Shown here: positions 1-6,439 of the stretch, in pieces
Numbering within the stretch: position 1 is the stretch's first letter
How the letters are laid out: every line of letters starts with the position of its first letter
Assembly: GCA_018383835.1 (NCBI GenBank)
Contig: JAHAWR010000083.1
Span: 1 to 6,718 of the forward strand
Origin: Candidatus Jordarchaeia archaeon
GTDB taxonomy: Archaea; Asgardarchaeota; Jordiarchaeia; Jordiarchaeales; Freyrarchaeaceae
Length of the DNA: 6,718 nt
Direction of reading: 5' to 3'
The notes under the pieces: generated by a model
The model's input: the letters and a program-made list of their open reading frames with translations, nothing else
Told to the model about the DNA's origin: nothing
Database searches by the model: none
Made by a program: the position numbers and the translations under genes

Positions 1-100
1 GCATCTTATCTTCCCTTGCCTATCCCACTGCTGGGTCGTCCATGTGGTGGCTTCAAGGGAGCTTCTTGGCTTCTTTAAGCGTGTAGAGTCTTTCACTCAT
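1..100 (-). pseudogene. tnpA: IS607-type serine recombinase TnpA, N-terminal fragment, frameshifted
   Basis: The ATG at 100 (minus strand) opens MSERLYTLKEAKKL, the typical start of the MerR-like helix-turn-helix of IS607 TnpA. One extra C relative to the right copy (CTCCC against CTCC, near base 57) shifts the frame and brings an early TGA. In the corrected frame the protein continues LEATTWTTQQWDRQGKIRC, matching the family pattern TTxxTIQRWDxxGKIR. The fragment then leaves the window, so the catalytic serine domain cannot be judged. This copy is less decayed than the right one: its reading frame is restored by a single base and its Trp codons are intact. Seen directly: the homology and the frameshift. 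Inferred: that the gene is dead. Confidence 0.75.
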
Positions 101-124
101 TAGTAACTTATCTATACTTACAAT

Positions 125-132
125 TATTTAAA
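125..132 (-). promoter_or_regulatory. TATA box of left-copy tnpA
   Basis: TTTAAATA on the minus strand lies 24 nt before the tnpA ATG. The identical octamer sits at the same distance in the right copy. That spacing fits an archaeal TATA box driving a leaderless or nearly leaderless transcript. Its conservation in two diverged copies supports a real promoter. Confidence 0.55.
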
Positions 133-162
133 CCTTCATACTTGGAAACTGCTAACTACGGC

Positions 163-571
163 TGCAGTATTCCCCGCCACTAAATTGGCTTTCTTGTTAT
201 GTCTACGTTTTCTAGGGCATCTCGCGGCTCAATAAACCTTGTGAGGTGGGGAATTATGACTGCTACTCCATCAACGTTTACGTCTTCGACTGTTGCTCTT
301 AAAGGCGGTGTTGTAGGCTTGAATTATACCTTTGTTCTGACAAGCAGTGAACATGTCAACGGGGTTCACCTTAAGCCAGCTATCCGACAGGGGTAAATTT
401 TGTGCCCGTATACTTCCCCCCTTCAGCTTCGGGATTAACCGGGTAAACTTTTCCCTTAAAGCCGTTCGCAAGGTTCCAGACTATAGTGTTCCCGATTTTA
501 AGATTGATGTTTGAGGCGCTCACAACCGCCAACGAGTGAGGATTAAAAATGCGCTCCAATTCGCCAAGCAA
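163..571 (-). pseudogene. ADP-forming acyl/acetyl-CoA synthetase (CoA-binding alpha part), degenerate and truncated
   Basis: Three consecutive minus-strand segments in three frames match one protein family in order. Segment one (571 to about 395, from a TTG) reads LGELERIFNPHSLAVVSAS and then GNTIVWNL and GKVYPVNP, the N-terminal CoA-binding Rossmann domain. Segment two (about 400 to 300) reads LKVNPVDMFTA, the NPVD region that normally lies around residue 300. Segment three (about 300 to 183) reads ATVEDVNVDGVAVII and ends ITRKPI before a TAG at 180-182, matching the following EDPNVDGVLVI and KKPV region. About 230 codons are therefore missing near position 400, followed by a frameshift near 300. 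The sequence stops at the IS left end at 162/163. In intact form this family makes ATP from acyl-CoA in archaeal fermentation of peptides or acids. It is certainly non-functional here. Confidence 0.75.
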
Positions 572-946
572 GAGAAGACCTCTTGTTGCTTGAAACCATG
601 GAAAAACAGTTAATTTAAGAATACGCTACGTTCCCCCCTAATAGGGGGCTTGCTGAATGAAGAGACACATTCTAAAACCCATTTGAAAAAGCTTAACAAC
701 ATAAGGTGATAGGTGAATGAGGACGAGCAGGGGTTCTATGTCTTACTTCCTCAGTTATGGAGGCGATGCCGCAGCTTCAAATTAACTTGAAGAGGAACAA
801 AAAGGGTGGTGTTACTATGAATTTCGCAGGCAAGATCGATCTGCTTCTTCCGCATAAGGAGAGCTTAAACTGTTAAGGGAGCCAGTGAAGGATGCATGTT
901 ATTTGCGTTTATTTCCATTTATTTGGAGGCTGGTGATACTAGTGAT
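572..946. other. Gene-poor stretch with two doubtful small reading frames and one GC hairpin
   Basis: No convincing gene is present. Two short plus-strand frames deserve note. ATG 717 to TAA 785 (22 codons) has a good ribosome-site-like GGTGAT just upstream. ATG 757 to TAA 876 (39 codons) contains an internal ATG at 817 preceded by GGGTGGT. I recognise neither product. Given the decayed neighbours they may be relics of lost genes. A short palindrome, CCCCCTA-A-TAGGGGG, lies at 634-648. The stretch also holds the downstream flank of the methyltransferase gene; no T-rich terminator is visible there. Confidence 0.4.
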
Positions 947-2059
947 TTATGTAGCTTCGGTTTTTGATGTTCTCCTAATGATAGCGGTTCGGGGGTTCGC
1001 GTCTGTTTTTATCGCCACAGCGAAGTTCGATAGGAAGAAAGTGTGTTTTTTGAGCCCTGCCTTTTCGAAAAACTGTTTCATTTCCTCTTCGCTGTAAAAC
1101 CTGTTTCCCCCCATCATTTTTATCAGGACGTCTGTGACCGTGACTTTCTCTTTTCTCTTCATGTATGTTGCAAGCATTAGTATCCCGCCGCTTTTCAGCG
1201 TCCTCACTATTTCATTTAGCAGCTCCTGAGGGTAATGGTTCCAGTGTATTACTTGGAAGCAAAACGCTGCATCCACGTAGTTGTCAGGTATGGGGAAAGG
1301 CTTCCTTATTAGGGGGTCTAGAACCGCGAACTCGACGTTTTCTAGGTCTTTGAGGAGTTTAGTCTGGCCATCCGTTTCTATTGTGTAATGCATGCATTCG
1401 TCCACTACGTTCGTGAAGAAGTCTGCACAGATGAGACGACAGTCGAAGTCGAGGAACTTCAGGATGATTGATGGCTCAATTCCAAACCCGCAACCTACAT
1501 CTAGAATACTGCAACCCTTGAGTCGAGATTTCCCTCCACCGAGCTCCAGCAGCACCTCTCGCGCTAAGTTGTAGACTTCACTGGTGTTCTGGATGTAGAA
1601 GAGAGTTGCGACTTCCGGTGATACGAAGTCAAACTCCGCTCCTCTTAGTACATCAACCATTAATTCATACAGAATCTTTTCGAAGCCTGAAATGAGAACT
1701 TCAAGACTCCTGAACATCATGTTTGACTGCCTCATCGCGTGCAGCTTATCGATTTCCGCCCTGTTCACCTTATATCGGCCATCCTGCATTACTAGAACGG
1801 ACTCGTTTGCTAAAGCCTCCATCAGCTCGCCGAGAAGATCTAAACGTTTAACGTCCCCTATGAAGGAGGCGACATCATCCAAGTTTCTTGGTTCATCAAG
1901 GAAATCTAAGACACCAATCTTGTCAAGCCCTATGCTTAGGGCAAGGGCGTGAACTTTTCTGAATAATCTCGATATTCTAAGCGTTTTGACGTTTCTCAGC
2001 GCGGTCAAGTATCCCTTAATTTTTCCAACGGTCGAAATAACAGCCACCCCCTCTCGCAC
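947..2059 (-). CDS. SAM-dependent class I methyltransferase with N-terminal helical/winged-helix-like domain
   Basis: From the GTG at 2059 the product is about 370 residues. Residues 30-105 are helical and end in a short wing-like VLVMQDGRYKVNRAE, resembling the dimerisation/winged-helix domain in front of many O-methyltransferases. A long helical linker follows. The Rossmann methyltransferase begins with motif I DVGCGFG at 187-193, an acidic residue after strand 2 (ICADFF, D213), motif IV DAAFCFQVIHW at 263-273 and the KSGG turn at 289-292. It transfers a methyl group from SAM; the acceptor is unknown. The start is uncertain: GTG 2059 follows AAAGGA, GTG 2047 follows GAGAGG, and the open frame reaches back to 2173 inside the upstream gene. 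The GTG lies 23 nt after the stop of the CxxC protein gene on the same strand, so the two are probably cotranscribed. Domain assignment is solid; substrate is open. Confidence 0.9.
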   Translation of the reverse strand: MREGVAVISTVGKIKGYLTALRNVKTLRISRLFRKVHALALSIGLDKIGVLDFLDEPRNLDDVASFIGDVKRLDLLGELMEALANESVLVMQDGRYKVNRAEIDKLHAMRQSNMMFRSLEVLISGFEKILYELMVDVLRGAEFDFVSPEVATLFYIQNTSEVYNLAREVLLELGGGKSRLKGCSILDVGCGFGIEPSIILKFLDFDCRLICADFFTNVVDECMHYTIETDGQTKLLKDLENVEFAVLDPLIRKPFPIPDNYVDAAFCFQVIHWNHYPQELLNEIVRTLKSGGILMLATYMKRKEKVTVTDVLIKMMGGNRFYSEEEMKQFFEKAGLKKHTFFLSNFAVAIKTDANPRTAIIRRTSKTEAT

Positions 2060-2082
2060 TAATCCTTTAGGGAAAATAAAAT

Positions 2083-2895
2083 TTACATAACGATTATGAC
2101 GCCCATATTCCGAAGGCTCCTGTAGTTCTTGACGAGGAGCGCTATCTGCTTTGCGCTCGCCGAGAGAATGCACTCCTCCAAGGTATCATAGTGCTCCAAG
2201 CATTCGAGGAACGTGATGAGCTCTGAGCCGACCCTGCCGTTTAAGAGCATTAAAGCTCTTGTCGCTCTAACTTTTCTTTTCAAGTCTGCAAAAATGCTGG
2301 AAGAGTTCGAAGTGTACATGAAGGGGTTCGAAGCTACGGAGGCCAAAACCGCCTGAACAGCCGGGTTCACCAGTATGTTGGGTTCCACCAGCGTCGCTTG
2401 AGACAGCATTTCATGCATCATCTGGAATAGGTTCCTTTGCCAGCCAACCATCTTGGCCACAATCATCCTATTATCTCCAGAGGCTAGCACCCAGAACTCG
2501 TGACCCTCAAGCGAGACGACCTTAGCGGTTTCTGCGTGAGCTAACACTGCTTCGGGAGAAGTATCAATGTTCCAGCGTAGAATGCAATATTTTTTCTCCT
2601 TCCAGTTGGCAAAGATCAAGTCAGCCTCAGACTGAATAGGCACGCCCTGAATCTGAGTCCACCGTTCACTCACAATCTCCTCTTTTACTATAGGATATGT
2701 GTAACTGCTCCTTGCACAGCCGCGCTTATCCAAGTAAACCACCATGACGTGGTTACCATGGTCAATACTTATAGGCGCAACACCAGCTACCTCAAGTTGC
2801 TCATTGAACCAAGAGAGGGAGTCTCCTTCGAGTTCTACCTCATGGTAGACGTTTCCCCCACACATTTGACAATCGGCACTAACCTTAAATTTCAA
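2083..2895 (-). CDS. Uncharacterised archaeal protein with N-terminal CxxC motif, 270 aa
   Basis: Translation begins at TTG 2895, supported by GGAGG nine bases upstream. The first 70 residues look like a small domain: C9-x-x-C12, possibly half of a metal site or a redox pair, then strand-rich sequence with HGNH at 46-49 and VVYLDKRGCARSSY at 52-65. I recall similar HGxH / YxDxxG stretches in uncharacterised archaeal proteins, but I cannot name a family. Residues 75-150 continue as mixed strand sequence (ILRWNI, FWVLASGDNRMIV). The last 120 residues are mostly helical, with no clear membrane segment or signal peptide. It heads a probable two-gene operon with the methyltransferase and may be its partner, regulator or substrate; this is inference from position only. 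No enzyme motif is visible. Confidence 0.8.
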   Translation of the reverse strand: MKFKVSADCQMCGGNVYHEVELEGDSLSWFNEQLEVAGVAPISIDHGNHVMVVYLDKRGCARSSYTYPIVKEEIVSERWTQIQGVPIQSEADLIFANWKEKKYCILRWNIDTSPEAVLAHAETAKVVSLEGHEFWVLASGDNRMIVAKMVGWQRNLFQMMHEMLSQATLVEPNILVNPAVQAVLASVASNPFMYTSNSSSIFADLKRKVRATRALMLLNGRVGSELITFLECLEHYDTLEECILSASAKQIALLVKNYRSLRNMGVIIVM

Positions 2896-2904
2896 GCGAA
2901 CTCG

Positions 2905-2909
2905 CCTCC
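2905..2909 (-). promoter_or_regulatory. Shine-Dalgarno site fixing the TTG start of the CxxC protein
   Basis: On the minus strand GGAGG is followed by nine bases and then TTG at 2895. It is the best ribosome-binding match upstream of this gene, and no ATG or GTG fits it better, which supports the rare TTG start. Confidence 0.6.
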
Positions 2910-3164
2910 AAACAAATTTTTTCGTTGAATTACATTATTTACGAATTTAATTAAATTGCGCTGCGATGCTTCAATATAATCTTAAAAAAGGAACCATATT
3001 TTAAATATTTCTATCGTGAAGAATACGGTTTATTGAATATTTTTTAAATAATTTTATAAGAAAATATTTTTGCAATTTACTGTGAAAATTTTTCTATTCT
3101 TATCTTCGGAAAAGAAAAAGTAAGGAGACGAAGTGGAAAATTCATTTCACAATGAAAACCCGGA

Positions 3165-3179
3165 ATGGGTTTAACCCAT
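3165..3179. repeat. Perfect 7-bp-arm palindrome in intergenic region
   Basis: ATGGGTT-T-AACCCAT is a perfect inverted repeat with one central base. It lies between the divergent promoters, so it could bind a dimeric regulator. A chance occurrence cannot be excluded. Confidence 0.35.
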
Positions 3180-3225
3180 ATACAGATGAGTGTGAGTTTC
3201 GTGGCGCCCATCTTTAATTTAGCCA

Positions 3226-3257
3226 AACCATTTGCCATGATTTAGAATCATGTGGTT
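3226..3257. repeat. Bulged 12-bp inverted repeat, possible RNA hairpin or operator
   Basis: AACCA and CATGATT on the left pair with AATCATG and TGGTT on the right, with a TAG loop and a five-base bulge (TTTGC) on the left arm. This gives 12 Watson-Crick pairs in 32 bases. It lies about 170-230 bases upstream of the RNase J-like gene. It could be an operator, a structured leader or the end of a small RNA; the sequence does not decide. Confidence 0.4.
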
Positions 3258-3443
3258 CTTCGTTCAGTAGGGTTATCATTTTTCTAAGGCTTGGGACGTC
3301 TTATTAGTGTGTTTAGAAAGAGCTATTTAAGGTTTAGTTAAGGAAATAGATTAGTGGGCTAGTTAGGTGTACGTTGATGGTGTTTATGCTGGAAGGGATT
3401 ATACGGATGATGGATTCTTTTAGATGAAAACTCGTTTTTGGTT

Positions 3444-3450
3444 GGGGGTG
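3444..3450 (+). promoter_or_regulatory. Shine-Dalgarno site supporting the 3457 start
   Basis: GGGGGTG lies six bases before ATG 3457, whereas nothing comparable precedes the in-frame ATG at 3424. This argues for the shorter protein, unless the 3424 start is used on a leaderless transcript from the weak TTATA at 3399-3403. Confidence 0.45.
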
Positions 3451-3456
3451 TGGCTG

Positions 3457-4776
3457 ATGGGGTGGCTCGTGTTTTATGGTGGGGCAGGCGAGGTCGGAGG
3501 GAACAAGATTTTACTTGAGGATGGGGATGTGCGTGTTTTCCTAGATTTTGGCATTTCTTTCACCCAAATGGGAAAGTTTTACTCCGCGCCTTTCCGGAGG
3601 CCCAGGAGGGAGGAGGGATTGGTGGAGCTTGGATTGATACCGCCAATCAAGGGGGTTTACAATTTTGACAAGGCTGAAACGTCCGTTGATGCGGTAATCG
3701 TCTCCCATGTCCACATGGACCACGTCGGCTTCCTACCATTAATTAGAGACGAGATACCTGTCTTCTGTGGTGAAACGGCTGCCACTATGCTAGATGCCTT
3801 CACCGGCATGGAAAAGTGGATTGTGGGAAGAGGCGTTAGAAAGGGTAGTGTTAGAACATTCAGAACTAATGACGGGTTTAGGGTGGGGGGCGTGGAAGTT
3901 AGGCCTGTTCACGTGGACCACTCTGTTCCGGGTTCCTATGGCTTCGTCATTCACACTTCAGAGGGGACAGTGGCCTATACGGGGGACTTCAGAACGCATG
4001 GGGCCAGGAGCGAGCTGACCATGGACTTTGTGAGCGCGGCTGAGGGGGAAGGCGTTGATGTCTTGATAGTGGAGGCTACGAACATTTCGAACGCCTATGT
4101 ATCCTCCGAAGGGGAGGTTAGGGAGAAGCTCCACCACATAGTGAACAACACGGATGGACTAGTTGTGACTTACTTCGCCAGCACAGACATTGATAGGCTT
4201 AGGACGTTCTACGAGGTAGCCGAGAGAAGCGGGCGGAAGCTAATATTATCGGCGAAGCAAGCCTACCTCCTGAGCAAATTGGAGGGTGACCCGCATCTCA
4301 GAGTTCCAAGCTTGAGAGATAAGTGCATTATGGTCTTTAAAAAGAAGAAGAAGGTGTACAAGGGTTGGGAGAGAGAGGTATTAGAGGGAGAGACTGTTGT
4401 TGAGGCGGGCGACATCTCAAAGATGCAGAGGGAGGCGATACTCATAGCTTCTCTCTACGACTTTGAGGAGCTGATCGAGGTTAAGCCTGCTCCCGGAAGC
4501 TGCTACATTTACTCTTCATCTGAACCTTTCAACGAAGAAATGGAAATAGACTTTAACAAGACGAGAAACTGGCTGGAGCACTACGGTCTCCCCCAGTACC
4601 ACGTCCACGTATCAGGCCACATAATGCCAGTCGAGCTAAAGAAAGTGGTGGAGAGGATAAAGCCGAAGAGAGTGTTTCCAGTTCACTGTGAGCAGCCGGA
4701 GGTCTTCGCGAAATTCATCAAGGGAATCAAAACTGACACCATTATTCCCCTAGCTGGGGAAAGATATACTGTTTGA
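3457..4776 (+). CDS. RNase J-like MBL-fold/beta-CASP hydrolase
   Basis: Numbered from ATG 3457 the protein has 439 residues, close to archaeal RNase J. It opens with YGGAGEVGGNKI, the usual RNase J-type start. Motif 2 is SHVHMDHVG, giving zinc ligands H84, H86, D88 and H89. Motif 3 is PVHVDHS (H155) and motif 4 YTGDFRTHG (D177). Motif A is VEATN (E206); motif B SGH (H388) and motif C PVH (H410) follow the beta-CASP insert. All catalytic positions are present, so it should be an active zinc-dependent hydrolase, most likely a 5'-3' exoribonuclease or endonuclease in the cytoplasm. The start is chosen because GGGGGTG (3444-3450) lies six bases upstream. An in-frame ATG at 3424 would add 11 residues that resemble no part of the family. 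It converges on the SPASM gene with an 11-bp gap. Which RNA-processing subfamily it belongs to is uncertain. Confidence 0.88.
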   Translation: MGWLVFYGGAGEVGGNKILLEDGDVRVFLDFGISFTQMGKFYSAPFRRPRREEGLVELGLIPPIKGVYNFDKAETSVDAVIVSHVHMDHVGFLPLIRDEIPVFCGETAATMLDAFTGMEKWIVGRGVRKGSVRTFRTNDGFRVGGVEVRPVHVDHSVPGSYGFVIHTSEGTVAYTGDFRTHGARSELTMDFVSAAEGEGVDVLIVEATNISNAYVSSEGEVREKLHHIVNNTDGLVVTYFASTDIDRLRTFYEVAERSGRKLILSAKQAYLLSKLEGDPHLRVPSLRDKCIMVFKKKKKVYKGWEREVLEGETVVEAGDISKMQREAILIASLYDFEELIEVKPAPGSCYIYSSSEPFNEEMEIDFNKTRNWLEHYGLPQYHVHVSGHIMPVELKKVVERIKPKRVFPVHCEQPEVFAKFIKGIKTDTIIPLAGERYTV

Positions 4777-4787
4777 TGGCAGGAGGG

Positions 4788-5822
4788 CTAGAGGGGACAT
4801 AAGGGGTCAGGCTTAAAAAACGATTCTGTTTCAATATAGGCCCTCGCCCTGCACCCTCCAAGACATGTGGCCCTAGCGGGACATGATGAACACTTACCTT
4901 CCAGCTTTCTCCAATCCAGTAAGCCCATGTCTGTGCGTTTACCGTGAAGTTTCCTCCAGCTCTCTGATCCCCCGTCTTCAAGTATGTTCCCAACTTTAAT
5001 ATCTAAGACGTCGCAGAGTAGTACGTTCCCGATGGGGTCAAGGTCCATCACATTGTAATAGCACCCCCAAACTTTAACGTGTCTTGAGTCGACTATTCTT
5101 TCTGCGAAGGGGGTACAGCGAACCTCAGCAGGGTAGGACAGGCTGTCAGCCGTCTCACCTATTTCGATAAGGGCGCGCTTCAGCTGCTCCGGGCTTAAAG
5201 CCAAAGACCTGTTTCCCTTAGCGGCACCCGATGGGATTAATGTTAGGAACGACGCCATTTTTCCTTCGATGCCGCATGAGAACGAGACAAAGCGGGCAGC
5301 TTCGTGGACGTTAAGGGACGTTATCGCCATTACTGGAATGAAGTCTAAGCCAGTTGACTTTATTGTCTCCGCTGCAGACAATATTTTTTCCCACGCTCCC
5401 TTTCCCCTCATCGACTCGCAGACAAGTTTTGACGCGCCGTCAAAGCTTAGCGATACCTTTGCTTCGAGACGTGCAAGCATGTTAGCCACCTCGCTATTCA
5501 TTAGGAAGCCGTTCGTCACAACCTCAACTTTCATCCCTAAGTCAGCGGCGTAACTCAGAAGTAGCGATAGATCCTCTCTAAGGAGGGGCTCTCCCCCAAC
5601 AAATGATAACATTTCAGCTCCAGCTTCAGCCGCCTCGGCGACCACCCTTCGTCCACTATCTGTTCCTAGCTCTCTTCGAAATCGTCCTTTAACGTAGCAG
5701 TGAACGCAGGTTCCATTACACCTAAGTGTGCACGGCCACACGACAGCCTCGAGAGGAGTCAACGAAAAACACACTCCTTCAAGTTTCCGGTGATATGTAT
5801 GAATTGCCGAACCGCATGTCAA
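4788..5822 (-). CDS. Radical SAM protein with C-terminal SPASM domain
   Basis: This 344-residue protein binds the radical SAM cluster through CNGTCVHC (C35, C39, C42; CX3CX2C). It has the GGEP motif at 76-79 and the usual VVTNG and SFDGA strands at 101-105 and 126-130. The C-terminus holds a full SPASM signature: C254 to C270 around DPIGN, then C311-x2-C314-x5-C320-x3-C324, and C342 near the end. That predicts auxiliary iron-sulfur clusters. Family members modify peptides (PqqE and anSME types) or tetrapyrroles; the substrate here is unknown and no precursor peptide gene is visible nearby. The longest frame starts at TTG 5822 without a ribosome site. TTG 5762, behind GGAGTG, is an alternative that keeps all motifs. 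It ends 11 bp from the convergent RNase J-like gene and is divergent from the nitrilase relic. Confidence 0.9.
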   Translation of the reverse strand: MTCGSAIHTYHRKLEGVCFSLTPLEAVVWPCTLRCNGTCVHCYVKGRFRRELGTDSGRRVVAEAAEAGAEMLSFVGGEPLLREDLSLLLSYAADLGMKVEVVTNGFLMNSEVANMLARLEAKVSLSFDGASKLVCESMRGKGAWEKILSAAETIKSTGLDFIPVMAITSLNVHEAARFVSFSCGIEGKMASFLTLIPSGAAKGNRSLALSPEQLKRALIEIGETADSLSYPAEVRCTPFAERIVDSRHVKVWGCYYNVMDLDPIGNVLLCDVLDIKVGNILEDGGSESWRKLHGKRTDMGLLDWRKLEGKCSSCPARATCLGGCRARAYIETESFFKPDPLCPL

Positions 5823-5912
5823 TTAAAAGTAATAAAAGACTAAGATACCCTTAGAAGTACTACAACTATAAACGTTACGTTAAATTCATGGTTTCATCGT
5901 CCGGGTGGTATA
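5823..5912. promoter_or_regulatory. Divergent promoter region with TATA-like site and small palindrome
   Basis: These 90 bases lie between the SPASM gene (minus) and the nitrilase relic (plus). CTATAAAC at 5866-5873 is a plausible plus-strand TATA box about 40 bases before GTG 5913. It touches the palindrome AACGT-T-ACGTT at 5871-5881, which could be an operator. CTTTATTA near 5832-5839 on the minus strand could serve the SPASM gene if the downstream start at 5762 is used. Confidence 0.35.
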
Positions 5913-6236
5913 GTGAGGCTTAAGGTGGCTTTAGCACAGACAAAAGTATATGTGGGGGATGCCAAAGGAAACCTCGAAAACTTCGAAATATTCTGCAGGT
6001 GCATTCAACAACTTGATAGTAGCTCCATAAGGGGAGTTAACGTCACTAGCATTGGAAAAAGATCCACTTTTAGCGCCCTCATAGGAGGATCCTGCAAAAG
6101 AGAGGATAATTACAATAGTGCAGTTCTAATCGAGCCGAGGGGCAACGTTTACAACATAATTCATCTTCCCAACCGGAAGATACGGAAGAGGTTTTTCTTC
6201 GAGCACATGAACTGTAAGCTGGGGGGAGCGAACTAA
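5913..6236 (+). pseudogene. Nitrilase-superfamily (carbon-nitrogen hydrolase) remnant, internally deleted
   Basis: GTG 5913, preceded by GGGTGGT, opens MRLKVALAQTKVYVGDAKGN, a standard start for a carbon-nitrogen hydrolase, followed by NLENFE. After about 30 unrelated residues the family resumes with SALIGGSCKRED, YNSAVLIEPRGNVYNIIHLPN and RFFFE, the region just before and around the catalytic lysine. The catalytic glutamate segment (normally FPE) is absent. The lysine of the YRKxHLP motif is missing (YNIIHLPN), and the frame stops before the catalytic cysteine. At 107 residues it is less than half the usual 260-300. Family identity is good from both ends of the fragment; the protein cannot be an active amidase or nitrilase. 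The frame is still open and starts behind a ribosome site, so a short translated product is possible. Confidence 0.75.
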
Positions 6237-6253
6237 ATAAAGGATGTGCAAAA

Positions 6254-6317
6254 CGAGTCCGGGTAGGATTGAACTGCAGGTTTGACGTGACTTCACATTT
6301 CCTGAGGCGCCGAGAGC
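6254..6317 (-). other. Possible tRNA relic (3' half: anticodon loop to acceptor strand)
   Basis: On the minus strand the order is a CTCAGGA loop, a small GTGA-AG-TCAC hairpin in the place of a long variable arm, a T-loop GTTCAATCC and the acceptor-like CGGACTC. This layout and the spacing between the parts suit a tRNA-Leu with a CAG anticodon. The anticodon and T stems are mismatched, no complementary GAGTCCG is found upstream on that strand, and no CCA follows. If real it is a decayed copy, not a working tRNA. The call could also be chance. Confidence 0.3.
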
Positions 6318-6407
6318 GTACTGTTACATTGGAGCCAACATAATAATCAACATTTCAGTACCTCAATAACTTCCAAGCGCCGTAGTTAGCAGTTTCCGAG
6401 TAGAAAC

Positions 6408-6415
6408 TTTAAATA
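6408..6415 (+). promoter_or_regulatory. TATA box of right-copy tnpA/tnpB
   Basis: TTTAAATA lies 24 nt before ATG 6440, exactly as in the left copy. It would start a near-leaderless transcript that reads through the broken tnpA into tnpB. Confidence 0.55.
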
Positions 6416-6439
6416 GTTATAAGTATAGATAAGCTACTA

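Larger units (their letters stand above)
1..162 (-). mobile_element. IS607-family element, left copy (left end and start of tnpA), runs off the window edge
   Basis: Read on the minus strand, this stretch aligns with the plus strand from 6379 onward. The match starts at GCCGTAGTTAGCAG and runs through a TATA box into the start of a tnpA gene. The shared boundary at 162 marks the element's left end, because the flanking bases of the two copies do not match beyond it. The element points out of the window and its body lies beyond base 1. It abuts the decayed acyl-CoA synthetase, so it probably inserted into or next to that gene. IS607 elements normally carry a serine recombinase (tnpA) and tnpB. 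Family assignment rests on the TnpA N-terminal sequence and on the TnpB start seen in the right copy. Confidence 0.8.
2896..3456. other. Long AT-rich divergent intergenic region with inverted repeats and TATA-like sites
   Basis: About 560 bases separate the minus-strand CxxC gene from the plus-strand RNase J-like gene. Bases 2930-3110 are strongly A+T rich and hold several TATA-like runs, such as ATTTAATTAAATT near 2946-2958 and ATTTTAAATATTT near 2998-3010, either of which could serve the minus-strand operon. CTATTTAAGG near 3322-3331 is the best plus-strand TATA candidate. Two inverted repeats lie between them and are listed separately. A 19-codon GTG frame ends with a TAG at 3421-3423, immediately before the ATG at 3424; I take it as chance. 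No coding sequence is convincing. Confidence 0.5.

Noticed and set aside
885..1097. Plus-strand 70-aa open frame with a hydrophobic start
   Set aside because: It lies largely antisense to the C-terminus of the methyltransferase, has no recognisable family and no ribosome site; the minus-strand gene explains the region.
2060..2173. Extended N-terminus of the methyltransferase from an upstream start at 2173
   Set aside because: It would overlap the CxxC protein gene by 91 bases in another frame, and the extra residues look unlike any methyltransferase N-terminus; starts at 2059 or 2047 are better.
3362..3423. Short GTG-started peptide just before the RNase J-like gene
   Set aside because: Nineteen codons, no ribosome site and no recognisable sequence; most likely a chance frame in the leader.
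3424..3456. Signal peptide or membrane anchor on the RNase J-like protein (FWLGVWLMGWLVF)
   Set aside because: The hydrophobic run appears only if the upstream ATG is used; homologues begin close to the GGAGEVGG motif, and the downstream ATG has the ribosome site.
4742..4993. Minus-strand 83-aa frame across the convergent gene ends
   Set aside because: It overlaps both well-supported genes in a different frame and has no family signature.
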